Shown: positions 36,615-49,999, counted from the first letter of the stretch. The stretch: DNA of 64,000 nt from Botrytis cinerea B05.10 (GCF_000143535.2 NC_037310.1:1984001-2048000), one strand, 5' to 3'. Notes: generated by a model from the sequence alone, not told the origin. A program made the numbers and translations.

Positions 36615-39600
36615 ATGTCGAAGTTGCAATCGCAGGTTCCGGTTGAGGTGGTGGAAGATTTGAGCAATGGGGCTTCGGACGGGGTAAATGGATCTAGAAA
36701 TGAGAATCAAGGGTCGGAGAGAAAGAAGGTGGTGGTTGTTGGTTTGGGGATGGTGGGGATTGCTTTCATGTGAGTTTTCGGTTATGCCATGCTGAGTATG
36801 GTGTATTTCTTCGCTTAGGTTGATTCATGGCACAGTTGAATAGGGTTCTAGGATGTGTGCTAACGTTTAAATAGAGAGAAATTGATGAAACTGGATGCGA
36901 AGAAGAGAGAATACGATATCGTTGTTATAGGCGAAGAATCACATCTAGCATACAATCGAGTTGGTCTCACGAGTTTCTTTCAACATCGGATTGTGGAGAA
37001 TTTGTATCTGAATCCAAAAACATGGGTAAGTTTACTGCTTGGTCTTTCGCAAGATCTCTTAGGCTAATGCATCGAATAGTATGCGGACGTTCCCGCCGGA
37101 TCTCTCAATTATCACATCAATACCAAGGTGGTTGAGATTTGTCATTCCAGCAAAAAGGTTACTTGTGCTTCTGGCGAAACGGTCTCGTACGATATCCTTG
37201 TCTTGGCTACGGGATCCGATGCTCTTGTACCGAAACAAACACCTGGGCATGATGCCAAAGGTGTTTTCGTGTATAGAAACATAGAGGATTTGGAAAATCT
37301 CATCCGGTTTTCGGATCAGAAAAAGGATACACATGGACTTGTAGTGGGCGGAGGACTCTTGGGTCTCGAAGCTGCAAAAGCCATGATGGATCTTGAGAGT
37401 TATAAGAAAGTACATCTGATCGAGAGGAACAAGTGGGTGTTGAGTCGTCAGCTTGATTCTGATGCTGGAGGCTTGGTGGTCGAACAAGTGAGAGGACTAG
37501 GTTTGGATGTCATGTTGTCCAAACGAGTTGGAAAAATCGAGGTGACGGAGCAGAATGAAGTGAAAGGTGTGGTGTTTGAAGATGGACAAGAAATGGAATG
37601 CTCGACTATCTGTTTTGCGATCGGCATCAAGGCTCGAGATGAACTTGCTCGTCAAGCAGGAATTAAATGCGCTGAACGCGGCGGAGGAATTGTCGTAGGA
37701 GATGATTTAAGTACAAGTGTCAAAGATGTCTACGCAATTGGCGAGTGTGCTAGTTGGGAAAATCAAACGTTCGGACTGATTGCCCCTGGGATCGAGATGG
37801 CAGATGTGTTGTCTTTCAACTTGACACAAGCAAAGATACACGCATATCGGAAATTTAAGCGACCTGACCTCAGCACGAAGTTGAAGCTGTTAGGGGTGGA
37901 GGTTGCGAGTTTTGGGGATTTCTTTGCGGACAGAGATGGTCCTAAAAATCTACCGATCAGGGCGGCGAAGAAGGACAAAGATTCTTCCAATTCTTCGGTA
38001 CAGTTGACTGCTGAACCCAGGGTATCACCAGTCAAGGCACTTACTTACAAAGATCCTTTCCAAGCTGTCTACAAGAAATATCTATTCACCATGGATGGAA
38101 AATACCTCTTAGGCGGTATGATGATTGGGGACACGAAAGATTACGTCAAGCTGGTACCGATGGTAAAAAATCAAAAAATGCTAGATGTGCCACCTAGTCA
38201 ATTCATCCTCGGAGCCAGCAAGGAAGGTGATGATGGTGGAGACGACTTGGATGACGACACCCAAATATGCTCATGTCACAATGTAAGCAAAGGAGATGTT
38301 GTGCATTCGGTCAAGCAAGGCACATGCAAAAGTATCGGAGACGTCAAATCATGCACCAAAGCCGGAACAGGATGTGGTGGCTGCATGCCCCTGGTGACTA
38401 GCATCTTCAACAGCACTATGAAATCTATGGGCCAAGAAGTCAAAAATCACATTTGTCCTCATTTCAACTATTCTCGCGCTGATCTTTATAACATTATTTC
38501 TGTCAAGGGCCTGAAGACTCTAGCGGAGGTTATGAGAGAAGCGGGAAATGATCCCGAGAGTCAGGGATGCGAAGCTTGTAAACCTTCGATCGGATCGATC
38601 TTCAGCTCGCTCTACAACAAACATGTCATTTCGCGTCCGCTGCATGGTCTTCAAGAGACCAACGATCGTTTCTTGGCGAACATACAACGAAATGGTACTT
38701 TCTCCGTCGTACCCAGAGTATCGGCGGGAGAAATCACGCCGGATAAATTAATCCTGATAGGAAATGTAGCGAAGAAGTATAATCTCTACACCAAGATCAC
38801 TGGAGGTCAGAGAATCGATATGTTTGGAGCGAAGAAACAAGATCTTCTGGCTATCTGGAAGGAACTGGTAGATGGGGGTATGGAATCTGGCCATGCGTAT
38901 GCAAAGAGTTTGCGGACTGTTAAAAGTTGTGTGGGAACGACTTGGTGTCGATATGGTATTGGAGATTCGGTGGGCATGGCTGTTAGATTGGAGGAGAGGT
39001 ACAAGAGTATTAGATCGCCGCATAAGATCAAGGGAGGTGTAAGTGGGTGTGTGAGGGAATGTGCCGAGGCGCAGAATAAAGAGTAGGTCTCGCATTTCCG
39101 GTTTTGATGGCTTTGCATCTGATATGTTTAAATGAAAATGCTAATCGGCTATCGTTAGTTTCGGACTTATAGCCACAGAAAAAGGTTTCAACATTTTCGT
39201 TGGCGGGAATGGTGGGGCTACACCTCGTCACAGCGAACTCCTAGCCAAAGACGTCCCACCAGATTCCGTTGTCACCATCCTAGATCGCTACCTCATCTTC
39301 TACATCCGCACAGCCGATAAACTGCAACGTACAGCTCGATGGCTAGAAGCTCTTCCCGGTGGGATCAAGTATCTCCGCGAAGTTATCTTGGAAGATAAGC
39401 TAGGTATTTGTGCTAGTTTGGAAGCGCAGATGGAGGAGCTAGTGGGGAGTTTCTTCGACGAATGGAAAGCTGCGATTGAAGACGAGGAAATGAGAGAAAG
39501 GTTCAATCAGTTTGATAATTGTGATGATAGGGTGGAAAATATGGATGTGCAGGTTGAGCGTGGACAAACGAGACCGGTGGACTGGACGAAGGAGAGTGCG

Positions 39601-40224
39601 AAGACAGATTTCCGGAATGTGAAATGGACGAGTTTGAATTGGGAGAGGGTGATTCAGAAAGATCATTTCAAGGGCGCGGATGAGGCGCCCAGTGGGGTTT
39701 CAGCAAGCGTGAAGAGGGGGGATACTCAATTGGCTGTTTGGAGAGTGCAGGGGAAGTGGCTGGCTAGTCAGCAGATGTGTCCGCATAAGAGGGCGTTTGT
39801 TTTGAGCGATGGGTTGATTGGAGATTCTGGGCCTGGTTCTATTACTATTCCTGGAAGTGATGGGAAGGAGGAGAAAAATCTTTGGATCTCCTGTCCGAAT
39901 CATAAGAGGAATTTTAATTTGAATGGAGAGGATAAGGGAAGGTGTAAGAATGATGAAGAGGTTAGCATAGCGATTTTTGAGGCCGAGGAGAGAGAGGATG
40001 GATGGGTGTATTTGAAGTTGCCGCCGGTGCATGAGTTAGATGGAGTGTTGGGGATGGAGAGGTGGAAAGTTAGAGAGGGGGAGGCAGGCGAAAGACAGTT
40101 TAAGAAGTTGGATGAGAAGATTGGGTTTGCGATGGATGGGGGGAGGATGAAGGGGAGGAAGCCTGCGGACAGGAGGAGGGAACTGAGGGTTGGGGGAGAG
40201 GGAGGTGGTGGTATTGACTGGTAA
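36615..40224 (+). CDS. niiA: Assimilatory nitrite reductase [NAD(P)H]
   Basis: Cytosolic flavo-siroheme enzyme reducing nitrite to ammonium with NAD(P)H. Exons 36615-36769, 36875-37025, 37080-39082, 39159-40224 give 1,124 residues, normal for fungal NiiA. Order of parts: FAD-binding GLGMVG (43-48) and pyridine nucleotide domain with [15 protein letters not shown]-like [2Fe-2S] domain with CSCHN and CGGC (about 499-540); a second CxxC segment GCEACKP; ferredoxin-like NIR/SIR half-domain; siroheme/4Fe-4S ligands C-x5-C (CVGTTWC) and C-x3-C (CVREC); and a C-terminal Rieske-type domain with CPH and CPNH. The last intron falls just after the CVREC cysteines. No nitrate reductase or nitrate transporter gene lies within the window, whereas these are often adjacent in other fungi. 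Confidence 0.96.
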
Positions 40225-40988
40225 TGTGATGGGTAAATGATTGGGTTTGAGTGTTGTAACAGGGAATTGGAACTGGAACCGGAATCAAAATTAGGGTAGG
40301 CGTTTAAATATTCGCGGATTTCTTGTATATCGATTTACTTTCGTGTATTTTTTTTTTTTTTTTTTTTTTTGGAAAGTAGTCAGTAGTTATAGCATTAGCT
40401 CTATGATCTCATTGATACTAGCGTCAATCTATAGTGATTATACCTCTTAATGAGTACACACTTATTTTGACTCTATATATCGTATTCAGAAACTTCAATT
40501 TTAAGTGTAATAAACATTTATTTAATTTAGATATTAAACCTTTTTTCCTAATATTCTTCGAATAGAGTAAAGTAGAAGATGAAGAAATTACCATCACGTG
40601 GCTACTGTCACGTGCTGATTTAGTCATGCGTAGGGCACCGGTAGGATAAATGGTCCTCTCCAAGAGGACCAATAATCTTTTTAGGACACACAACTACATG
40701 CAATGCTAGAGAACCACTTCTATCATATGACCGTATTCTTGCAGTAGTTTCTATAAAATGAAGTGTCCTTGGCGTTCTGTCTATCTTCACCATGTAAGTG
40801 GCTGATAAGCTTACATCACGATGTAACCTTGCCAGCAGCATCTGCGACTACAACTGTATGTCCTTCCTATGCTTATTATTAGTTCTTCAACCTTCCGATC
40901 TTCAATTCGAAGTTCTTGCGACAGTTTTCCGAATTAATGATACACATCGCGCTTGCTATAAGATTGCTTATGAACCTCTAGTAAGGTT
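40225..40988. other. Intergenic region niiA-NLR gene
   Basis: No supported gene. Contains a 23-base T run at 40348-40370 and AT-rich sequence before the NLR start. Confidence 0.5.
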
Positions 40989-43900
40989 ATGTCTTTTCCA
41001 CGCCTCTTGCAACGCAAATCCAATGGCGAGATCGTCTTTCGTGAACCAACCAGCGGCAATGTTCCCGCCTATGCAATACTCTCTCATACCTGGGGAGAAG
41101 AAGAGATTGTCTATCAAGACTTGAAGAAAAGCAAGAATAAGAACAATATTGTGAATAAAGCTGGGTGGAGGAAGATACAGTTTTGTGCGAAGCAAGCCGC
41201 AGCAGATGGATTGGAATACTTCTGGGTCGATACCTGCTGCATCGATAAGAAGAATGCGGTCGAGCTCGGCACGGCGATAAACTCTATGTTTCGGTGGTAT
41301 CAGAACGCGGCACGCTGCTACGTCTACCTTGCGGATGTCTCCAAGCCCAAGACTAAGGTGGATGACCAGATGGCATGGGGGGAAGCTTTTAGGGAGAGCC
41401 GTTGGTTTACTCGAGGCTGGACACTTCAGGAACTTATTGCACCAAGGCAGGTCGATTTCTTTAGCTTGGAAGGTGAGCGACTTGGGAGCAAATTGTCACT
41501 TGAGTCTGAGATATACGAAATTACCGGTATCGCAAATAAGGCTCTCCGAGGTGATGCATTGTCAAACTTTAGCATCGAGGAGCGGAGATCCTGGGCAGAA
41601 CACCGTGATACTACTGTTGAAGAAGATGAAGCCTACTGTTTAATTGGAATCTTTGATGTGTCTATGGTGCCAAATTACGGCGAGAGAAGGGACCAGGCAT
41701 TCAGAAGGTTGGAGGATGAGATTCACAGGATGTACAAGGGTTGGTTTTTTATGTTCATATAGATGTACTAACTAAAGCAACGAAACTGACGAGTACAGGG
41801 GTCGATTTTGAGCAATTTGCTGTCGGACTCAATCTCGCATCATTTCCTGAAGCTACACAGTTTGTTGCTAGGGAGAAGGAGCTGTCGGAAATGCACAAGC
41901 TGCTTAAAGATCATAGTAGTCGATCCTGTGTCATCCTACATGGTCTTGGGGGTATAGGAAAGACTCAACTAGCAATTTCATATACTAGACGACACAAGGA
42001 GAAATATACAGCGATCTTCTGGTTGAACGCAAATGATGAAGACTCACTCAATTTGAGCTTTCGGGATATTGCTCAGCAGGTGCTGAGATATCATCCTTCT
42101 ACCACTATGCTATCGAGTATAGACTTAGACAAAGACCTCGATCAAGTTGTTAGTGTGGTCAAGAACTGGCTTGACTCCCCACAGAACACAAGGTGGCTCA
42201 TGATCTATGATAACTTGGACAATCCTAAAACGTCTAATAACCCCGACAACTCGGCAGTCGATATACGTCAGTTCCTTCCTCGGTCTGATCACGGCTCGAT
42301 CATCATCACGACACGGTCGTCGCAAGTCAGGCAGGGTATACAAATTAATGTTCAGAAATTGTTAGATATTAAGGAAGGTCTTGAGATTGTTTCTAACATG
42401 TCAGGACGTAAGGGCATTGAAGAGGGTATGTATATATAGCGAATAGTAGCAAAGGCAATACTAACAAGGCAGATCCTGATGCTATAGCACTTGTCAAGGA
42501 GCTCGACGGTCTACCACTCGCTCTATCTACAGCAGGGATATATCTCGAGCATGTAGCGACAAGCTTCTCTGATTATCTTCAGCTTTATAAGACATCATGG
42601 TTGAAGCTCCATACGACAAGTCCCCTCTTGGATTCCTATGTAGATCGTACACTATATACGACATGGCAAATCACTTTCGATCGGATCCAACAACAAAATC
42701 CAGCATCAGCACAATTGCTCAAACTATGGGCATATTTTTATCGAGAGGATCTGTGGTTTGACCTCCTTCGGCATGCAAATTCTTTTGACGATGAATGGAT
42801 ACAGAAGCTTACGGAGGATGAACTGAACTTTAATGAAGCTGTCACTCTACTATGTACCTTTGGACTGGTTGATCCAGACAAATCTTCTCAGGAGCAGATC
42901 AGGAGTAGAGGGTATAGTGTACATAGTTGTGTTCACTCGTGGATAGTGTTTGTGCTTAACAAGGAATGGGACAAGAGCCTTGCATGTCTGGCTTTAACCT
43001 GTATTGCCTCGGAGGTTCCTGATGCAAATGAAAAGTACTGGTGGCTCACACAGCGGCGGCTTCTTCAACACGTAGCACGACAGGCTTCCTTTATAAACGA
43101 CCCCGAAGTAGATATGAACGGGCTGTATTGGGAGTTTCATAAGCTAGGCAACCTCTACTCTGACCAAGGCAAGCTGACAGAGGCAGAGGAGATGTATCTT
43201 CGAGCATTGGAAGGTAGGGAGAAAGCATTTGGACTAGATCATACATCAACACTCGATACAGTCAACAACCTAGGCAATCTCTACTCTAACCAAGGCAAGC
43301 TGGCAGAGGCAGAGGTAATGTATCATCGAGCATTGGAAGGTAGGGAGAAAGCATTTGGAGTAGATCACACATCAACACTTGATACAATCCACAATATAGG
43401 CGTTCTTTACAAAAAACAAGGCAAGTTAGCAGAGGCAGAGGTAATGTATCATCGAGCATTGGAAGGCTACAAGAAAGCATTTGGAGCAGATCATACATCA
43501 ACACTCGATACAATCTACAACCTAGGCATTCTCTATTTTGATCAAGGCAAGCTAGCAGAGGCAGAGGCAATGTATTGTCGAGCATTGGAAGGCTACAAGA
43601 AAGCATTTGGAGCAGATCATACATCAACACTCGATACAATCTACAACCTAGGCATTCTCTATTTTGATCAAGGCAAGCTAGCAGAGGCAGAGGTAATGTA
43701 TTGTCGAGCATTGGAAGGTATGGAGAAAGCACTTGGAGCAGATCACACATCAACACTTGATACAATCCACAATATAGGCGTTCTTTACAAAAAACAAGGC
43801 AAGCTAGTAGAGGCAGAGGTGATATATCGTCGAGCATTAGAATGCTATGAAAAAGCGTTTGGATTAAATCACATATCAACACTTGATACAATTTATAGTT

Positions 43901-44421
43901 TAGGTATTCTCTACTTTGATCAAGGCAAGCTAGCAGAAGCAGAGGCAATGTATTGTCGAGCGCTGGAAGGCAAGGAGAAAGCACTTGGAGCAGATCACAT
44001 ATCAACACTTGATACAATCCACAATATAGGCGTTCTTTACAAAAAACAAGGCAAGCTAGTAGAGGCAGAAGTCATGTATAGTCGAGCGCTGAAAGGCTAC
44101 GAGGAAGCTCATGGTCTTGAACTTGCCTCGTCTTATCTACCAGCATTGAATACAATGCTCGCCTTTGGAAACCTCTTGTCGCAAACCGACCGGAAAGACA
44201 TGGCAAAGGCAATGTATATTCGAGCATTGTCTGGATACACAACCGTTCAAGGGCCTTATTCGGAATGGGCTAGGGAAACTGAAGATCGGCTTCAAGCGTT
44301 ACAAGTCGTATCTCCTAAAACGAATATAGGTCAAAATGAGTTCACAAAGCCGGGAGAAGCAAATTCGAGGTCTTTAAGACAGAAAATACACAAGCTGAGA
44401 AGATGGCTGAAAAACAAATAA
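40989..44421 (+). CDS. HET - NB-ARC - TPR protein (fungal NLR-like receptor)
   Basis: STAND-class NTPase of the type involved in non-self recognition and programmed cell death. Exons 40989-41739, 41799-42425, 42473-44421 give 1,108 residues; both introns keep frame and have CTAAC branch points. N-terminal HET domain (about 25-165) shows AYAILSHTWG, FWVDTCCIDK, and RGWTLQELIAP. The NB-ARC domain shows Walker A GLGGIGKT (about 299-306), Walker B LMIYDN, GSIIITTR and the GLPLAL motif encoded by exon 3. From about residue 683 there are eight kinesin-light-chain-like TPR units of exactly 42 residues with consensus LYxxQGKLAEAExMYxRALEG, plus a degenerate ninth. All parts look intact, so an active receptor is likely. 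The ligand cannot be inferred. Confidence 0.93.
43141..44105 (+). repeat. 126-bp tandem coding repeats (TPR array)
   Basis: About eight direct repeats with a strict 126-bp period lie within the NLR gene. The unit at 43465-43590 and the next at 43591-43716 differ at a single base that I can find (a C/T difference in the GAGGCA/GAGGTA codon). Two alternating unit types, LYFDQ and LYKKQ, recur in the array. Confidence 0.95.
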
Positions 44422-46092
44422 GTCGCAAGGGCAACTTGCGATTCTACCATTGACTTACAAATTTCGATGTAACTAGAGACTGAAGATTAGGTATCTCCTT
44501 TAACTCCTGGTCCAGAATCAACTGCTATCATACTAATCCTGCACAGCTATTGTTCTCTCTACTAGCTTCGAACAGTAAAAGCTTAATGAGCTATCGGCCA
44601 ATTTTTACCAAAGTGCTGATGATCTCTGCCGACAAAGATAAAAACAACATTAATTTTAGTACTGATGAATAGAATAATATCTTTCATATTATTCTTCCAT
44701 TTATGCCTTAATAGTACCCTGTAGTTAAGCAGTTTTCCCTAGAACAATAGGTTTTTTCAACAATCAGTCCTGAAGCCGAAAGGAATTCCGCCTTTGGAGT
44801 GGTGGATAGCTCGCTATCGAATTCCATGATGACTTGATTATTTGATAATGGATTCTATAAAAGGTGTAAGGGTGCCAAGAGGAGTACAATATCAGCGTTC
44901 TAGATTGTAATAACATAATAAGAATGTTGAGAGTAACTCGGGTAATGGTAACAGAGTGGTATAGTATTGCATTTAGCGATAGAAGTTAATACTATATCTA
45001 AGATGTATAACAAGAGTATAACAATAGGGGCATAATAGCGGGCAAAATCATAGCAAGGAATGAGCATCTCAGAGAATAATGAGAGAATTGTTATAGAGCA
45101 AACATAGTATAGTAGTACCGCGCGAAAGTTAAGATGAACCTGTCGTATGTACTTACCAAGCATGTATCGTCGCCATGAATCACGGGACGAATAAGAAACA
45201 ATTCCCGTCTCAATCTTCTTGCTCATTCTTCTTACCTGAGTAACCGAAGATCGAAAATCCGAACACATCGCGGCGAACAAAAAATCCGATGTATGAAGTT
45301 CGTAACAAAACCAGAACCAAGACCAAGAAAACGAACATCCAACGATCCAAACGAAACAATCTCTTCTCCATGCGCATCCAAACAAACAAGGGAAACGTCT
45401 CTTTATTTTATCGCTTCAGAATTGCCAAGCCAGAGTGGAGATCTCGACCCAGACACTAAAACATCGACGAAGCCCAAGCACCTGCGATGTGTGACACACG
45501 CATTGTCTCAAGCCCATCTGTTACAAGTCTGCGCCGCGGCCAACAGGAACGGGTAAGAAAAAATGAAACCGCAGGAACGTCTGATGGGGAAGCGGGTGTG
45601 GGTTTGAAGGCATGAGAAGATGTCTCTCGGGAGTATGGTAGGTGCATCTGCAGTATAATGGGTTGAAATATTGGGTATGGTGAGGAGGATATGACAATGC
45701 GGATGCGTGTCGAAACGTGGATGGAAAGATTTTCGTCAAAACTTAATCTGTAGCGGTTTTGATTTTTGATTTGTTTTTGGGGGGGGGGGAAGGGGGTGCG
45801 GTGCGCCGTGTTTTTATTTATGGAGGGGTTGTGTTCCTGTTTGTCTGTCTGTCTGTCTGTCTGGTCGTCTGTTTGTTTGTTTGTCTACTGACCTATCCGC
45901 CTACCTACCTATCTATATACGTATCTTAGATATCTATCTATCACCCCCTCTCTGTGCTGCAGAAAAATTGAAGTCGATTGATTGAGTTAAAATCCATCAA
46001 TTCATCCAACACATGCACCCCTCCCATCCTAATTCCCACATCTTCAATCAGCACACCTACCATCCAAACATAATCACAAACACAGCCACACC
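44422..46092. other. Intergenic region (1.7 kb) with microsatellites
   Basis: No supported gene; a 161-codon minus-strand frame (44900-45385) is low-complexity and featureless. Contains a G-run at 45779-45789, a (TGTC)n tract at about 45841-45862 followed by CTAT-rich sequence, all within 300 bp upstream of the coiled-coil gene. Confidence 0.5.
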
Positions 46093-46741
46093 ATGTCTCA
46101 GAAACCCCCTCGCATCGTCGAATATGAGCGGCAGGCCGAGCAGCGCGCGCGCGAACTCGACGAGATGACAGCGGCGCAGGACCGCATGATGGAAGCCCAG
46201 ATGCGCATTCAGGCCGAGGCGGATCGGATCGCGCAGGAACAGTATGAGATGGAGCAGTATTATGAGACGGAGGCGTTGAAACATGCAGAGGAGATGCGGA
46301 TTCATCAGGAGGAGGTGAGGAAACATGAAGGTGTGTTTATTTGTGATTCATTCTAGAGGTTGTGGGTGTTTAGGGTGAGGGAGGAGGTGAGATCACGTGT
46401 TTATCGAGGAATCGGAATCGGAATCGAAATAGGGATAGGAATAGGAATAGCGAGGGATAGGATTTGATTTCCGATGAATTAATACAAACGCTAACAGCCA
46501 CCTGCCCCTAGAATTTATGAGAAAACACGAAAGGAGACTGCGTGATCACGAAGCAAGCATGGAGGCGTTTGCAAAGGTGATTGCTATGCCTGCGAAACCG
46601 ACGAGGGCGAGACAGATTTCATTCATGGCGCCTTCGCAGAGAGGCGGGAATGCGAATCCGAATGGGAGTCCGAATGGGAATGGGAATGGGAATGGACTTC
46701 TTATGACGCCGCCGAGACCGCCGGCTGCGTTTCCGGGGTGA
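46093..46741 (+). CDS. Small coiled-coil protein, unknown function
   Basis: Two exons, 46093-46330 and 46512-46741, give 155 residues. After a short start (MSQKPPRIVEYERQ) the protein is a continuous charged helix with Met/Glu/Gln-rich heptads to about residue 105, then a tail with a PNGxPNGNGNGNG low-complexity run and a PPRPPAAFP end. No known domain is recognised. The intron splits KHE/EFMRKHE and itself contains GGAATC- and GGAATA-type microrepeats. Kozak context CACCATG is good. It could be a small conserved Leotiomycete protein or a rapidly evolving orphan. Confidence 0.6.
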
Positions 46742-49700
46742 GGGGGAGGAGAGGAGGAGTGAGATTTGGAGAGGGGGTGGGAGTGAGAGGAAGTAGAGTA
46801 ATGGATGAGTTGCGGATTGGGATGTTAGTTTCTTTGGTGAGGAATGAGGTGGATTTGCAGGGTGTGGGAGATGGTGTTTTGAAGAGGAGGAGGAGAACAA
46901 ACAAACGAAGAAAGAAGGAGAGTTTCAAGATGTTTGATTTGATTAATAGCGAGAGAGCGTCGCAATGACGAGTAGTCGATATCATGGTTACAGAACCAAC
47001 AGAGTTCGAACAATCTAACTCTGGGGATGAAAGTCTATTTCCCAAGTGGGCGGTAGAAAGAGAAGTGAATATGGATATGAATCGGCTGGAAGGATTTATG
47101 TGCTCGCATTTTTTTTTTCTTTTCTTCTTCTGCGAAATTCATAAGCAAGGAGTAAGGAGTTTGGATTGAGTTAGCGAAACTTGGGAGTTGGGGTTTTTGT
47201 TTTTATGGGAGAAAGGGCCACAATGTATGTATGATTGTCGGTCATGAATAAATAGAGAGGAGTATTGAGATGGTTATGAAGTTAATTGTTTGTTGTTGAC
47301 TTCGTGCTTGATACGTGTGATACTTTTGCTGGCTTAAAATAGGGAAAGGAAGGGAAATTGGAGATTCGAGATTGGTTAATCGTGTTGTATGGAATTCGGA
47401 TGTATTGTGGAGGTGGTAGATTTGTATTTGTCTTCACACGGCTTGAAAGATTCGGCGTCTCTATCGCTAGAGCTGAAAGAGAGAAGGTAAAGTATTGACT
47501 GCATCCCGAATAATTCAGGAGTCGATCCTGTCACCCTTAGCTTTTGGCATGCGTGAATTCCGAAAAGAAATATATCCAGGTACACGCAGCTACTCTTATG
47601 TTGCAAGTAGGAGGTACATCCGGACCGGAGATTTGCAACGGGACAAATCGAGACTAGTAAATTGTCATAATCATAAACCTGTGGTGCTGTCTTATGTAAT
47701 AGTAGTCAGTTGAGCTGGGCGGTAGTGTGCATGCTTCAGTGAGCTGTGATAGATTGAGGAGGTGGATATTAGGGCTACGCAATTGCCAGATCTCCGAGAG
47801 TGAATATCTACTTGGCATCGGGCTTTCGGGAGTACATATTATCTGGGATAGTTGAAGGGTATACTGACAGTTCGGACATCTCTTCTGGTATGAAGATCTG
47901 TTTGCGAGGAGTCAGAGATATCTACCTGGGTGCTCGCTATGAGCCATTGCTAAGAAAGACTGCGAATGTGACTTTCAGCTGGTGAATTTCGAAATAGTTC
48001 TTGGAGTTGTGAATGATCGATTATATAGGACTTTTGTTGCGGATTTTCCTCAGTTCCAGATTCTGCTCCTTGGCTCGCTTCGCCCTTTTGATACATCCAG
48101 ATGCACAAAATCAAGTCGTGAATGATCCCTCCACAGATTCCACTCCTCTGGAGCTTGTGTTCCTGAGACTTTGAAAGCTGTAGAATAGTGAAAGACAAGA
48201 TACTACCTCTATACCTCCTTTCCATCACATCATCAACTGGATCCTGACTAGATCCTCATGATCTGAGTATATCAGCTTGACTGATGAAAACCTGTTTCCT
48301 TTGGGATAAATTGTAGAGCACACATATCGTGGTCTGAACTGAAATCTTGTGCAAATGTCTCTGGGTAGCAACCCTCCCAGGAGTTCTTTTCTTCCAGAAT
48401 CCCAAACCCAATAATTCATTGGTGCTGCTATCATTGTGCTTGTTTTTGGTTGGACCGACTGAACATTCTCTGGGTGAACTTCGGGTCGAATCAAGCACCA
48501 TTTAGTGTGGATTTTAGCACACAATCACAATCCTGTCTGTAATCTCTTATCGAAATCCATGCTTGAACCTTTGTGAATCATTTGGCTGAATCCATACACC
48601 CTCATGTTGCCTTGCTTGTTCAACCGGTGTCATTTCCATCAATTGCTCCCTGTTCGTGTTTTGTTTGTTCAATTGTATGTTTTCTTTGGCATTGGCATTT
48701 GAGCTCAATGTCTGTGGAGATCATTGGAGTGGTATTTGGCAGATATGGCAACTTTGTGCGCATTGCTTCCGGGACCTGAGAATCGCCAGATCCGTGTGTT
48801 TGTGTGTTCCTTCCCAGTGGCCTCTCCCTTTTATCTCCTTTGTGTGATTTGTTTTGTCTTGCAGATTCAATGGTATCCTCACCAGCTTTGTCTTTCCATC
48901 AGTGATGTGTTTGTTCAATGTTTTGTGTTCCCTGTCTAGCGATTCCCCGTTCATGTCCACAACCCTCCATGTCAGTGTATGACCACCCATGTAGTTGTTG
49001 ACAAGGCTGAAGTATAGTTTTGGTGGTACACTCAGCAATTCTCGGTGCGCATAGTCATCCATTGTTTTGGATTGTTAACTGCAGATTATAGAATATGAAG
49101 TGAGAGAGCTGGTGTGGCGGGTAACTCTACGATCTCTGGCACACTACTGGTCAGCACTTCCGTGGCAATAAAAAATAAAAGATTATGGTATAGAAAGACA
49201 CACTCATCTTGTATATGTTTCAGGCGGCAGGGAAGCAAAGCCCTTTAATCACTCCAAGATGGAGTTGTCAAATTCCTTCATGATTGTAGTCAGTCCCCAG
49301 AAAATAACTTTGGCTGTCATGGGTAAAACCCCACCACCACTTCCCCGGTGACCTGGTGACCTGACCACCAGAGCTTGAATGTTGTCAACTTTATTCAAAT
49401 AAAGACCTTGACGTACAAGGGGTAAACTTCGCATTCCTCAACACAATAGAATGAGATCAAGGCGTATACGTAGTTACAAAGTTCTTTGTTATACATTTCT
49501 CATTAATACCTGATATTCGCTATCGAGCTTTCTCTGAATGGTACGATGATTATAGTTTTCGTAGCTAAACACGGATCAACGTACTCCAAACGTCGAACCT
49601 CAAAATTTGGATAGGCGCCGATAAGAGTTCCTTCTTCAATACCGTTTGTTGCTGGTTTAAGTGGAGATTCTTCATTATGCCACTAATGCTACGAAAGAAT

Positions 49701-49999
49701 TAATCATTGCCTAGTCACTTTTGGTGAGGTCAATCGTCTATACCTTCCCGTTTTTATTCAATCGTTAGCGTCGAGTAAGTATTTGCTGCGTTTGTTTTTG
49801 ATAGTGATAGATTGACCGGCTCATGATTAAACCTAGATATTTCCACAACCTTCTACTTCCACCTTGACAAAACAACAAATTATAAGTGTCAACGGATCTC
49901 ACTTCCTTTTCTGCTGAATTTCTCTTATAAAATAAATTTGTTTGCTTCATTCAGCTGGTCGTTACTTCCAATAACTATCAAGCTTTCCTTCTGTTTACC
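46742..49999. other. 3.3-kb region without a supported gene
   Basis: Only short frames are present. A series of minus-strand frames between 49062 and 47950 (113, 99 and 92 codons) has protein-like composition, but I could not link them by convincing introns and recognise no family. They might be an orphan or decayed gene. Confidence 0.4.

Noticed and set aside
41329..41643. 104-codon frame overlapping the HET domain in another phase
   Set aside because: Shadow of the real NLR reading frame.
43286..44017. A 243-codon open frame antisense to the TPR array
   Set aside because: It arises because each 126-bp repeat lacks stops on the complementary strand; the repeated Leu/Cys-rich translation has no family features.
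44900..45385. 161-codon minus-strand frame with many aromatic residues
   Set aside because: Low-complexity AT-rich sequence, no plausible initiator context, no family resemblance.
45841..45910. CRISPR-like or regulatory array of TGTC units
   Set aside because: Simple microsatellite without spacers, in a eukaryotic genome.
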